A stretch of 62,000 nt of DNA, from positions 12,038,563-12,100,562 of the forward strand of contig RPFO01000213.1 in the NCBI GenBank assembly GCA_009746045.1, written 5' to 3'. Made by a program: the position numbers and the translations under genes. The notes below the pieces were generated by a model. It saw only the letters and a list, made by a program, of their open reading frames with translations. It was not told where the DNA came from and ran no database searches. The DNA is from Mesostigma viride. Its lineage: Eukaryota; Streptophyta; Mesostigmatophyceae; Mesostigmatales; Mesostigmataceae. The number at the start of each line of letters is the position of its first letter. Position 1 is the stretch's first letter. Positions 1 to 8,924 of the stretch are shown piece by piece.

Positions 1-763
1 ACACGGCTCGATTTACTACATCTGGACCCGGTTGAATTTGGATGGGTCTTAACCAAGGGGGACATTAGAACCAGCAAACGTATCTTTGAGTACACCGCAG
101 ATTGGGGTTATGATATCTTGTTGCATACGTACCATCAACCCCATCCTGGCCGAGCCCGATGGGGAATACAATGGCCGGGCTACACTTGGGTCAAGCTGAT
201 TACCCTGGCGGTAAACCACCCTCTCGTGGACCGCAGGGCCACTGATGTACAACATCTTCTGATGCATAGGGCGATAGGGGTGTGCGCTACGCTCCACGAG
301 CGGTTTGGTCATGATGCATCATGCCTGTGCACGCACCCTAGCGAAACCATAGAGCACCGGTTCCTTTTCTGTAATCTCCCAGGGGTTTGGAAGTGGCTCG
401 TTAACATCTGGGCCGCATGGACGGCATCGCCACCCAATCTCCCAATTAGCGTGCGTACCATCATTTTCGGTAATAATTGCTGGCACACCAGGGGCCGAGC
501 TTTCAGATTCCCAAGCAGAATGGATATGGTTGCGCTCTACTATGCTATACGCGATCTGGACCATACGCAACGAGACAGTCTTTAAGGTCTGCGAGGAGTA
601 TACCCGCGGCTGCGTAGTCCGGCGCTTTATATACCTATGGAATGCGGCTATGCGCCGATACTGGTTGTTGGCTCAAGAACAACACAGGGTGTGGGACCCA
701 GGGCCCAATAATGACAAACCCAGCCCGCTCCAGCTTTTTCATGATCTATATACTAGGCCGTAA
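1..763 (+). pseudogene. LINE (L1-like) ORF2 C-terminus with zf-RVT domain, 5'-truncated by the window and frameshifted
   Basis: The first frame is open from base 1 to 585. It contains a region like the reverse-transcriptase zinc-binding domain (zf-RVT): a Cys/His cluster reading CLCTHPSETIEHRFLFC followed by WKWL. A second frame, open to 763, continues with AIWTIRNETVF, which resembles the tail that follows zf-RVT in plant-type L1 elements. The two frames overlap between about 530 and 585, so one frameshift separates them. The reverse transcriptase and endonuclease parts would lie upstream, outside the window. In the family the domain follows the RT and is thought to bind nucleic acid. This copy is a decayed fragment. 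I am confident about the domain type and less so about the clade. Confidence 0.7.
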
Positions 764-782
764 CCAGGTATTCACCATTATG

Positions 783-1198
783 CCCCACGGCGACAAGACT
801 CAGGTCCACTGGCTTCCGTGGTCACATAACGCGCCCTAATAGCCCTTCACCTGTCACCTTCACACCCGTGTGTGACCATCTCATTTAGGATTCGCTGATA
901 CTCATTTCCCCTCTCACCTCTTTGGTCCATAATTGGCTACTAAAAAATATACCCATTTCCCCGAAGTAGTACACGAGTTGTTGTTGTTGTTTACTTGCAT
1001 TCCTCACGGTGACCTTACGCGCGTCACTTGGCTCCCCTGGTCACATAATGCTCCTTTCTAAACCCTTCACCTATCACACTACCCTCAGTGGGTAACCAGC
1101 TGGTCGATACGTGGTACCTCTTACCCAAACGATATTCCTATTGGTTAATAAAAAATACCCATTTACCCGGAAAGTTGTTGTTGTTGTTGTTGTGCCCC
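783..1198 (+). repeat. Two tandem, diverged LINE 3' ends, each finishing in a GTT microsatellite
   Basis: Segment 783-995 and segment 1009-1198 align with each other (shared TGGTCACATAA, CCCTTCACCT, AATACCCATTT). Each ends in a short (GTT)n run, at 973-990 and 1172-1194. The first directly follows the LINE ORF above, so these look like 3' UTR plus tail. The second is a related, strongly 5'-truncated copy. A microsatellite in place of poly(A) is known for several LINE clades. Confidence 0.6.
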
Positions 1199-1324
1199 AC
1201 GCCGCACATGGGCAGCAGAGAATCGATAGGGGCCGAGGGCGGGATATATAGTACACGAGTAGTACTCATGAACCTGAGATGGTCGAGTAGTACTCGAGTA
1301 GTACTCATGTAGTGTATTCATGTT
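1199..1324. repeat. Short palindromic repeats, no gene
   Basis: The stretch 1252-1312 repeats the 11-mer GAGTAGTACTC and variants several times; GAGTAGTACTC followed by GAGTAGTACTC makes a near-palindrome. Nothing coding is visible. Confidence 0.45.
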
Positions 1325-1425
1325 CTACGTCAAGTCCGGTGTTTTTTGCAACGTCACCCACATCTGTTCGGTGCTGCCCCTTGGCACAAGCTCTACAAAC
1401 AGGTCGTGGACCGGCTGGATCGCAT
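1325..1425 (-). pseudogene. 3' part of a minus-strand ORF split by the PAT-like retroelement
   Basis: Read on the minus strand from the left border of the PAT-like element, one frame gives AIQPVHDLFVELVPRGSTEQ and then a stop at 1327-1325. It looks like the continuation of the open frame on the far side of the element (6604-6436). I do not recognise the family. Joining the two needs a 1-2 nt adjustment at the insertion point. Confidence 0.4.
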
Positions 1426-1604
1426 AATCCATGGTTTTCCTTGCTTGCTTTTCATGCATCACCACACGACATCAAGTTTATTACAATAAGTGTGCTAGCA
1501 TCAAAGGTGGAACATCACTGACTAGTCAACCGGCTGGCCCTTAGGCCACCCGTATGATAGGGAAACCACACTGCAGCACAAGGCTGGCCCCCTCCGGCTG
1601 CATG
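1426..1604. repeat. PAT element split direct repeat B2
   Basis: Nearly identical to 1904-2076 (B1), running from ATCCATGGTTTTCC to CCCCCTCCGGC, with only scattered changes such as CACACGAC versus CACATGAC. Confidence 0.85.
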
Positions 1605-1634
1605 CCCTTGTACCCCCAAAAAACAGCATTGCCA

Positions 1635-1649
1635 GGGTGGGTGGGTGGG
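1635..1649 (+). other. Perfect G-quadruplex motif in the B2-A2 linker
   Basis: GGGTGGGTGGGTGGG, four G3 tracts with single-T loops, lies in the 47-bp linker between B2 and A2. It is on the strand antisense to the element's genes. The same 15-mer sits at the equivalent junction of the non-autonomous elements at 32690-32704. Confidence 0.8.
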
Positions 1650-1651
1650 AG

Positions 1652-1903
1652 GCAAAAAACTGCTTCCCGCAAACGGGGAAGCCACCCTTTAGCAGAATCC
1701 ACCAGGGCTGCCTACGTTGGCCGACCGAAAAGCGGTGCCGCACCTTCATTTCTAAGGCGCCGCGCCAACTTCAGTATCGCACTAGTAGCAGCCCGTGTAT
1801 CTACCAGCGTACACTTTGTTGGACTACAACAAGACTGTTGTACGGCAACGCATTCCCAGCTCGCTCAGATTCCACAGATAAATTGAGCAAGAGCTCAGCA
1901 AAT
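1652..1903. repeat. PAT element split direct repeat A2
   Basis: About 252 bp nearly identical to 6182-6434 (A1), from GGCAAAAAACTGCTTCC to GAGCAAGAGCTCAGCAA. The only clear difference is CACTAGTAGC versus CACTATAGTAGC. Confidence 0.85.
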
Positions 1904-2076
1904 CCATGGTTTTCCTTGCTTGCTTTTCATGCATCACCACATGACATCAAGTTTATTACAATCAGTGTGCTAGCATCAAAGGTGGAACATCACTGACTAG
2001 TCAACCGGCTGGCCCTTAGGCCACCCGTATGATAGGGAAACCACACTGCAGCACAAGGCTGGCCCCCTCCGGCCAT
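1904..2076. repeat. PAT element split direct repeat B1
   Basis: Matches B2. It directly abuts A2 on the left and overlaps the 3' end of the polyprotein ORF on the right, so the last codons of the recombinase lie in repeat sequence. Confidence 0.85.
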
Positions 2077-4680
2077 GCCTGCGATACCCATGTGTGCCAG
2101 CACGGCGTCCCACCCACGGAGCGCTGCTGTATAGCCGAGCCCGCCAAAGACAAGTGCAGCTGCCGCCCGCCCCGCAACCAAGCGCCCAAGCAACCCCAAA
2201 GAAATATCCTCGCGCACAATGACATGCTGAGTAGACCCTTGCGCGGTCTTGGGGTCGCGGAGCAGAAGGGCCCCGTGACCAAGGTCAGAGGGGCCGAGCC
2301 GTGGGTCCCCAGGTAGCGCCACATCACCGACACGCAGCCCCAGAGCCTCACTAATGCGCAAATACTGCTGGAAGGCGATGATAAGCAAGGCCCCCAACCG
2401 TGCATGGCCCCGGGACAGAAGCAAAACGGCAGTAAAATAACAAAGGCTCCACGGCATGGGGGGCGGGCTGACGGGCGGTACCAAGCGACCCCACCCAGCA
2501 AGCATCCGATCGGCCCGCTTCCATTGGCCAACAATGTCAGGATAATACAACTGGAGACCCGACTTGGCGTGTTGACACAGGGTGCGGCCCCGGCCATCAC
2601 AACTGTTGTACACCGCGGAGATCCACTCGCAGAAAAGGGTCTCCGCGTCTGCCAGGTCAACATAGCCAGACGGGGCCCAGGCAATGTAGGTCAGCACCGC
2701 GTGCTTGTAGCGGGGAAGGGTAGACACCGGGTTAACCGCCGCCTCCAGCAGCCGCATTTCCCCTGCCGTACGTGGGCGGCCGCCAGATGGGCCCGGGTTG
2801 GGGTGGACATCCCCGCAGCGAGTAAGGTCGGGAACCCATCCTTGCCGCCGACTAGCGCTATCGGCCGGGTTGTAGTGCGTAGAGACCCACACCCAATGCG
2901 ACTGCGTGTCAGCTGCCAAGGACAGGGCACAGTAACGGCGGACCAACTGGTTAAGCCGGTAAGAGGAGGACCGCCCGCGGACAAACGCCCCTAGCACAGC
3001 ACTTGAGTCAACCAGGCGAACGCAACGGGTCCCACGCACGGCACGGGAACGGCACGACCATTCCAGACCCTGGGTGGCCGCGATCGCCTCCTTCACGTTG
3101 ATATGCTTGGCCTTGCCCCGCCAGCGGTAGGACACCGCCGTCCGCCAACGCCCCACGGCCAGCAAGCGGTAGTCTGCCTCCTCCAGCCGCTCCACGCGCC
3201 AATCAGCATCCGTGGGGAGGGCCGTTGTCTTCCACCCACGAGCCTCCCGACAGGCTGCAAGGCGCGCACACGTAGCGGAAGGCAGGTCCTGGTACACCAC
3301 ACCCGCCCCCGAGCTACTCGCATCCGTCGCAACCACCTGCTGGGAGAGGGGGCGAGCCCGCATGGCCCGCATGAAAGGTGCCAGACACACCGCGGCCTCC
3401 AACTCGGCCCGAACTTGCCGGGGCAACACCCACCGGCGCCGCAGGGAGGACTGCTCCATGAGGGCAATCAGCCGGTAAGTCTCTGACCACACCGATAGCA
3501 GAGGGCGGCAAAGGAGCTGCATCCACACCCACTTGCCAACAACAGAGCTCAGCTCGCGGTAAAAGACAAACCCACGCGCCAGAATCCGCTCCGTGTCTGC
3601 GATGACCTTGGATACACGCTCCGGCACAGGCGTGACGGTCCCGTCCCGCTGGTGTATCACCCCAACCGCGTGCACACTCTTTTGATCCGCGGTCGCCCGA
3701 ACCACTTTGCTGACCTTCTGCCGCAAGCCGGCCGCCTCATAGGCGGCTGCAACACGGTCCAACTGCTCGTTGACCCCGGCCACCGTCGTACAGTGGGTGA
3801 AGTGGAGGTCATCTAGAGTAACCGCGTGCATCCCCTCCGCATCCTGGAACGGCTCAGCCCAGGCCGGGGACGCAGCAGGGGCATCAGGGTTGACCTCAAG
3901 CCTGAGCTCTGCGGTGTACCCCAGTGGCCCGGGCTCAGCAACAAGCCGTAGGGCAGACATGTCAATGCTCAGCCCCCTGCGGGGGTCAAGCGCACCAGAC
4001 CGATATAGTACTGACAGGTGAACGCACTGCGCAACCGCGACCGCCAGCTTATTGCCCATCGGCCAGCACAGCATCCACGGCCAGACCTTGCGCCGCGGCC
4101 CAGCTAGCCCCACGAGATCCGACCACACGGGCAACCACGCACAGTATTGCCGGAGCCAGTCCGGGAGGCGCAACCGATTGTAGTAGGAGTCCAAATCGGA
4201 TACCCCACCGAAGATTGGCTCACCAGGCCGGACCGCCAGCTCCGCAAGGACACCAAGGGGTGGCAGGAAAGTGGGCGGCGCATCCACGAGGGATAAATTA
4301 CTAGGTCGGCAGTCCACGATCAGCCGCAGCTGCCCATCCGGCTTGCCCACCCCGAAAGTACCGTTGATGGCTTTTGGCTCCTCCTCAAAATAGCCGCCAA
4401 GGATTCCCCTCTCAGTGCAAACCTGGCAAACCCTGGCGTACTCGTCCATGCTGCACCCCCTGCTCACCCGAAAAGACCGCTGCACAACCCGATCCACCGG
4501 CGCCAACAAACGCACCATCTTCTTCTCATCATTCAATATCGCCCCCCATGATGGGGGCAACAGTGCCAGAACATCCACCTGGCCCCCCTCCCCCGGGCCG
4601 GGCAACGCCAGGCGGGCGGCCTCAAGCCGCTCGTAGGGGGCCCCATCCATGTACTCCCCCCCGTCCACCGCCGGTCGCAC
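1990..4680 (-). CDS. Pol-like polyprotein: reverse transcriptase, RNase H, tyrosine recombinase (896 aa)
   Basis: This is an uninterrupted 896-residue frame. RT: GTFGVGKPDGQLRLIVDCRP at about 107-125 (motif 1), SDLDSYYNRL at 161-170 (motif A, catalytic Asp) and VTLDDLHF at 287-294 (motif C with the Asp pair, in place of the more usual YxDD). RNase H of DIRS type: ATDASSSGAG at 451-460, an INVKEA segment, LVDSSAVLGAF and a late NPADSASR. A 2A-like motif follows at 622-631. The tyrosine recombinase part has YLRISEALGL near 773-782, including the conserved Arg, and DPKTAQG near 807 with a Lys. I can place a His (PYHTGG, about 884) but not a confident HxxR box or nucleophilic Tyr before the stop in B1. 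The recombinase C-terminus may be diverged or truncated. The product would copy the element RNA and integrate the circular DNA. Confidence 0.85.
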   Translation of the reverse strand: MRPAVDGGEYMDGAPYERLEAARLALPGPGEGGQVDVLALLPPSWGAILNDEKKMVRLLAPVDRVVQRSFRVSRGCSMDEYARVCQVCTERGILGGYFEEEPKAINGTFGVGKPDGQLRLIVDCRPSNLSLVDAPPTFLPPLGVLAELAVRPGEPIFGGVSDLDSYYNRLRLPDWLRQYCAWLPVWSDLVGLAGPRRKVWPWMLCWPMGNKLAVAVAQCVHLSVLYRSGALDPRRGLSIDMSALRLVAEPGPLGYTAELRLEVNPDAPAASPAWAEPFQDAEGMHAVTLDDLHFTHCTTVAGVNEQLDRVAAAYEAAGLRQKVSKVVRATADQKSVHAVGVIHQRDGTVTPVPERVSKVIADTERILARGFVFYRELSSVVGKWVWMQLLCRPLLSVWSETYRLIALMEQSSLRRRWVLPRQVRAELEAAVCLAPFMRAMRARPLSQQVVATDASSSGAGVVYQDLPSATCARLAACREARGWKTTALPTDADWRVERLEEADYRLLAVGRWRTAVSYRWRGKAKHINVKEAIAATQGLEWSCRSRAVRGTRCVRLVDSSAVLGAFVRGRSSSYRLNQLVRRYCALSLAADTQSHWVWVSTHYNPADSASRRQGWVPDLTRCGDVHPNPGPSGGRPRTAGEMRLLEAAVNPVSTLPRYKHAVLTYIAWAPSGYVDLADAETLFCEWISAVYNSCDGRGRTLCQHAKSGLQLYYPDIVGQWKRADRMLAGWGRLVPPVSPPPMPWSLCYFTAVLLLSRGHARLGALLIIAFQQYLRISEALGLRVGDVALPGDPRLGPSDLGHGALLLRDPKTAQGSTQHVIVREDISLGLLGRLVAGRAAAALVFGGLGYTAALRGWDAVLAHMGIAGMAGGGQPCAAVWFPYHTGGLRASRLTSQ
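2788..2817 (-). other. 2A-like (ribosome-skipping type) motif between RNase H and recombinase
   Basis: Codons 622-631 of the polyprotein read CGDVHPNPGP. The 2A consensus ends D(V/I)ExNPGP; here His stands at the E position and the NPGP end is intact. The motif lies in the linker after the last RNase H block (PADSASR) and before the recombinase, where a co-translational split would separate the two enzymes. Whether this variant is active cannot be judged from sequence. Confidence 0.7.
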
Positions 4681-4962
4681 TGCCGCAACGGGGTCACCCC
4701 CCGGCGGTCAAATGACCGGCACGCCTCATAGATCCCACTAAGGGCCGCCTGCTGAAGTGGCCCTGGCGCACGGGCCACCCCCTCGGGCGGGTCGCGCCCC
4801 CCCCCCCTATCCAGTTCAAGCCCTCGACCGCACGACAAACAAGAGCGTTCACACGAACCGCCCTCGCTATCCTGCCGCGCCGGCGGCCAGACCGTACCCC
4901 CTTCTGCCCAATGAAGCGCGAAAGAGGGGCCGGACAGGGTAGTGGGAGGAGGCACCTCTCCC

Positions 4963-6104
4963 TCACTTCTTTTCCTGGGAGGCGGTCGGGCCCTTGCCCT
5001 TGCCCGAGTCCTGCATCTGGCGTTGCAGCTTGGCCATGCGCAGGCCCCGCTGAACCGCAGGGTCCGCCAGAGTGGGGCCGCTCTCCTGGAACGGCAGCAA
5101 CGTCCCCGCCAGGCCGCCCCAGCCCCCACCCTCCTGCTCGACCACTTGGCACGCCAGTATGATCTTGGCCAGGAACTCGGGAAAAGCCAGCCGTAGGATC
5201 AGCCGGTTCCCCGGCCAGCCCAGCTCCTTCGCCATGCTGTCGAGGACACCCGCCATCTGCAACATGAGCTTGCGGCGCTCCCCACTCGGGTCCTTGGCTG
5301 GGGTGAGAGCCAGGTATCCTTTGACGGCCCCGTTGGAGACGTCGCCCGCATACTCCAGCATCCTCTCCAAGGAGAAGTCCTGGACATTTTGGAGGGACAC
5401 CGCTACTGTCTCCCCCGTCAGAGTCACGGGCGTGGTACGTAAAGCTACCGTTGCCACCCCGCTCCCTCCCCCGCCCAAGCCATTCCCACCGGTGCCATGA
5501 GCCTGCCCTCCGACGGTGTACGACCCGCGCTTGGCCTCCAGGAGCACCTCTCGCATGGTGACGATGAGCTCGCGCATGTCGCCTCCATCTAGCCGGGTAC
5601 CATCCACCGGTCCTTCCTTTCCACCTGCCGGTCCCACAGGCCCCACACCAAGGCCCACCACCCTCCCCACCTCCGCGTCCAGGGCGTCCACGTCCCCCTC
5701 CGCCGCCCCGGAAGTTTGGGCGGCGGCCGCCCCCTCTTCCCGCCCGCCCTGCCTCGCCCCGTCGCCAGAACCGCCCGCCTCCGCTGTCCCTGGGGGGGAA
5801 CACTCCCACTTGGATGCACCAGGCCTGCTGCTACTTCCTCCCTGTCGTAACATTCCCTCAGATTCTCCGCTATAGCTAGCGCAAGATCCTCGTCGGGCTC
5901 CCTGTCGATCACAAAACCCCGCTCCTTTAATGCCGTTTCGCAGTTGGTCGCCCTGGCTTTGGTAAGTAGGGCGATCTGCTCGACCCACTGCTCTCCAAGA
6001 AGTTCCTTGGCAGCTACGGCTACTTGTTTTGGTGTCGATCCAATCGGTGCCTTGCGCTTTAGATCCTGCAGCCATGATTTGTACGGCGCCGACAATGAGG
6101 TCAT
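4963..6104 (-). pseudogene. Gag-like first ORF of the PAT element, with one apparent frameshift
   Basis: A frame beginning with Met at 6104 (MTSLSAPYKSWLQDL) reads like a normal protein through TPKQVAVAAKELLGEQWVEQ and PDEDLALAIAENLRECYD, then becomes Arg/Trp-rich. The neighbouring minus frame takes over near 5850 and stays plausible to its stop at 4963 (segments MRELIVTMREVLLEAKRG, FSLERMLEYAGDVSNGAVKG, LRMAKLQRQMQDSGKG). The simplest reading is one protein of about 380 residues with a frameshift at roughly 5830-5870, either a mutation or programmed. Position before pol, a Gly-rich middle and a basic C-terminus suit a nucleocapsid-type protein, but no named domain is visible. The alternative Met at 6216 lies inside repeat A1. 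Confidence 0.55.
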
Positions 6105-6181
6105 GGTTTACCAGCTGTCCTGCGTGGCCAACAACAAACTCCCCTGCGTGGCCAGCGCCCCGTGGTGCGTCTATGGAGTCA

Positions 6182-6434
6182 GGCAAAAAACTGCTTCCCG
6201 CAAACGGGGAAGCCACCCTTTAGCAGAATCCACCAGGGCTGCCTACGTTGGCCGACCGAAAAGCGGTGCCGCACCTTCATTTCTAAGGCGCCGCGCCAAC
6301 TTCAGTATCGCACTATAGTAGCAGCCCGTGTATCTACCAGCGTACACTTTGTTGGACTACAACAAGACTGTTGTACGGCAACGCATTCCCAGCTCGCTCA
6401 GATTCCACAGATAAATTGAGCAAGAGCTCAGCAA
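6182..6434. repeat. PAT element split direct repeat A1
   Basis: Counterpart of A2 at 1652-1903. It marks the 5' end of the element in coding orientation. The outer border ends CTCAGCAA before GTATCTCC. Confidence 0.85.
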
Positions 6435-6435
6435 G

Positions 6436-6604
6436 TATCTCCGAGCATCTGAACCCTGTGATGCCAGATCTCCTTTGCGGCCGCTCCGAGCTTGGCACTG
6501 GATTCGTTGTCCACATCGTCGCGTCGCTGCAGCAACACGATGTTTTCTGGCATACGCGGGCTTTTGGTTCCCGCCGCCCATTTGAAAGTGCTGTCCTCCG
6601 GCTT
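6436..6604 (-). pseudogene. 5' part of a minus-strand ORF split by the PAT element
   Basis: Minus-strand frame with NCTRCKGKKPEDSTFKWAAG, then PENIVLLQRRDD and AAAKEIWHHRVQML, ending at the element border. The frame continues plausibly at 1425-1325 beyond the 5-kb element. A stop lies just upstream of the FQTSKN start, so this may be an exon. Family unknown; it could be from an older transposon. Confidence 0.4.
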
Positions 6605-7259
6605 TTTGCCTTTGCACCGTGTGCAGTTCTTGGACGTTTGGAATCATGGCATGGCTAACGTGATGACTGACTACCTAGACCTTTTCAGTGGTTTTCCGTT
6701 TGCGGGTATTTCCTCGTAAATGGTGGGATAGCGATCGCAGCAATGGTGCTCACCACTAGACAATCCCGGCCAGTTAGGCTCGAAACACACGCCCTGATCA
6801 AGCATGGTGTTTCCGGCCCCACCGTCTAGGTCATCTAGTCGCTCTACACGTCAGCCAGCCATAATTTCCATGCACAAGGATACACATTTCCATCACCATT
6901 CATCTTCATCATCCTGAACGACTCGAACACGCGGACAAGATAATGGCAGGCTCGAGCTACCATGGTCCGGATTGTCCCGATTTCTGGCCTGCGCTGGTTG
7001 TCTCCTTGATAAGGGGATCCCGGCATGGGGGAGGAAGATCATCACGGCTATACAAGAGCTAGGGCATGGCTTCTCAACAGAGAGCGTCTCTCTGCTGCAT
7101 AGGCATAGCAAGGCTAAATTCTTAATGCAACATCCATCCGGGAGGTCCCATTATAGGCATGGCTTGGCTACATATTAATTGAAGGCATCATCCATGGGGT
7201 GCCAATATGGGCGCACATGCGCGTGGGCCACATGCTAGGCTAAGCCTGACTAATCTACA
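6605..7259. other. Decayed repeat sequence without a gene; includes a dispersed ~95-bp repeat
   Basis: No convincing coding region. 6919-7015 is closely similar to 35438-35530 (shared GGCAGGCTCGAGCTACCATG and TTTCTGGCCTGCGCTGG), and a shorter match occurs near 19405. 7025-7075 matches 18785-18835 in inverted orientation, so part of this belongs to LINE 3' sequence. Confidence 0.5.
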
Positions 7260-7482
7260 CTAAGTAAGTAAGTAAGTAAGTACTTGCATGTCATGCGCAA
7301 AGGCATGCCACGGAGTACTATGCTAATCTCATTAGGAAAATAATTACACAAACAAATATCGCCTGCATCATCCCCCAACCGTTAAGCACTATAGATGGGG
7401 ATGTAATCCTCATCCGAGCTGTCCTCTACTGTAATGGCAGACGAAGCGGTAGTGTAGCGGCTATCCTCAGTCGACCAATAAC
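7260..7482 (-). mobile_element. LINE family B 3' UTR and (ACTT)n tail
   Basis: The segment is the reverse complement of 18355-18560 apart from small changes. On the minus strand it ends in an ACTT repeat (plus strand 7260-7282, TAAG units). It joins 8220-8910 once the solo LTR at 7483-8214 is removed. Confidence 0.7.
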
Positions 7483-8214
7483 TGTAACAGTATTTTCTGA
7501 CAGTGTGTATACTGTTACATCCAAGTGGACGCGAACTTGTAGTTCAGCGTTCAGTGTAAATGGCTGAGTCCTTTGTACGGCCAAAGTGTAATGATTCCTG
7601 GCCTGACTTGACTTTTGGGGACTTATATGCGGAGTGCCCTTTTGATGGTCCTTTGTGTTGGGCCCTGGACGGTACGGGACAGTACCTTGGAATCTATGTG
7701 TAATCTGACTGATGTCAGTTAGTATCTTTCGTAAGTTAGGGGTGTAAAGCATATAGAGAGAGAACCTTACCGGTTCATCTGTGTTCTGATTGGCTGAGAC
7801 CTGTAGGATTGCGTTGGACTCCTCTGTGTCGGCGGGGACATAAGCTTTGCCTGTTTGTCACCATAGCCATCACGCGGATACCCCCAATTATGTGAAGTTA
7901 TTTCTAATAACCAAACATGCTCACTTCAGGCCCTGTTATTGGACAGCCATATCCGATAGACAGGAAGTCTTGTGTCTGTATGAACAAGCAGAGAGACGCC
8001 CGACCAAAAGGGAACCACCGCTCTCTATCGCGTAAGTACCGTCTCGTAGGAGAGGCCTCTAGACGGGAAACGACCACCCTCTACGATTCCTGGAGAGTGC
8101 TAGGAATCTCCCCTGTCTCTTGGGGTTTGATAAGTCCGTTCTGTCTTTAATGACAGGAGGTAAAAGATCTGTGCATTTAGTGGAGCAGAGACCACCATTT
8201 TATAATCTGTTACA
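7483..8214. mobile_element. Solo LTR, 732 bp, 5-bp target duplication
   Basis: Begins TGTAACAG and ends CTGTTACA, the TG...CA termini of LTRs, and is flanked by ATAAC on both sides (7478-7482 and 8215-8219). It interrupts LINE family B between two parts that are contiguous in the copy at 18010-18560, which confirms both borders. It has no internal coding sequence. The LTR orientation is uncertain. Confidence 0.75.
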
Positions 8215-8219
8215 ATAAC

Positions 8220-8910
8220 CTCCACCTGCGGACTTCTACCCTGGCTAGCAACGGGCCGCGGGGCCCGTGGGGAGAAAACAGGAGCATACCCCTCGGGAAG
8301 GTGCTTATCGCAGATGGCAGCCCATTTCTCCTTGTCAATCATGCGGGCGCGGAGTACGCGGATAGTCCCAGAAGCCCTGCATCTTCAAGCAGTTGTGTCA
8401 CATAGGTCCGGGTCGCGCCGCGCCGGTGCCCAGCGCGCGCAAGTTTGCCAGTGGGTTGCGATAGGACAAGGGGACCCTGCCATAGGAGGAGGTGTCTACC
8501 TGGTTGGCCCGGCAGGGCCCACATCGGTATCCACCTGGTCTGTGCGGGCAAGATGGCCGGCAAAGAGGAGGCGGCGGTGTCGGATGGTATGGGTGACATG
8601 CAAGAGGGAGCTCGCAGTAGAGCTCGGCCCGGGTGCGGCGTTCTTGGTAGCGGACGCCGAGGATATGACGGAGCATTCGAGTGACGGTGCCGTCAAGCTG
8701 CTGGCTCAGCGCCTGGTCCAGGGTCCACGCCTCGCAGCCATAAAGGAGGATGCTGAGGACAAGGGCCTTGAACAGAATACGCTTGCGTCGCTCACTCAGG
8801 TAGCGACAGGTCCAGAACCTGTCGAGGCGGCGGAGGGCCGCCCAGCCCTGGCCGGTGCAGGTGTTGATGTCGTCGGCCGTGGAGGGAAGCCAGCTGCCAA
8901 GGAGCTTCAC
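8220..8910 (-). pseudogene. LINE family B ORF2 C-terminus, frameshifted
   Basis: The minus-strand frame from 8910 gives KALVLSILLYGCEAWTLD and QLDGTVTRMLRHILGV, the region that follows the RT domain in many non-LTR elements. A second frame continues with IRHRRLLFAGHLARTDQVDT and a third with NPLANLRALGTGAARPGPM, so at least two indels have accumulated. The 5' end is truncated at about 8910. An undisturbed copy of the terminal part is at 18090-18440. Confidence 0.7.
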
Positions 8911-8924
8911 TATACTATAAATTT

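Larger units (their letters stand above)
1426..6434 (-). mobile_element. PAT/Kangaroo-type (DIRS order) tyrosine-recombinase retrotransposon with split direct repeats
   Basis: In plus-strand order the element reads B2 (1426-1604), A2 (1652-1903), B1 (1904-2076), internal coding region, A1 (6182-6434). The coding sense is minus, so in element order it is A1, gag-like ORF, RT-RNaseH-YR ORF, B1-A2-B2. This is the split-direct-repeat arrangement described for PAT, Kangaroo and TOC elements, which integrate by a tyrosine recombinase from a circular intermediate and lack target-site duplications; I see no TSD here. A1/A2 and B1/B2 are nearly identical, so the insertion is fairly recent. The pol-like frame is open throughout, while the gag-like region has one apparent frameshift. 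The element has split an older minus-strand ORF. Confidence 0.85.

Noticed and set aside
2016-3532. Long alternative frames on both strands within the PAT polyprotein
   Set aside because: GC-rich shadow frames; the 896-codon minus frame carries all RT, RNase H and recombinase motifs.
4694-5809. 371-codon Gly/Arg-rich minus frame
   Set aside because: Shadow of the gag-like region; the neighbouring frame has better composition and plausible protein segments.
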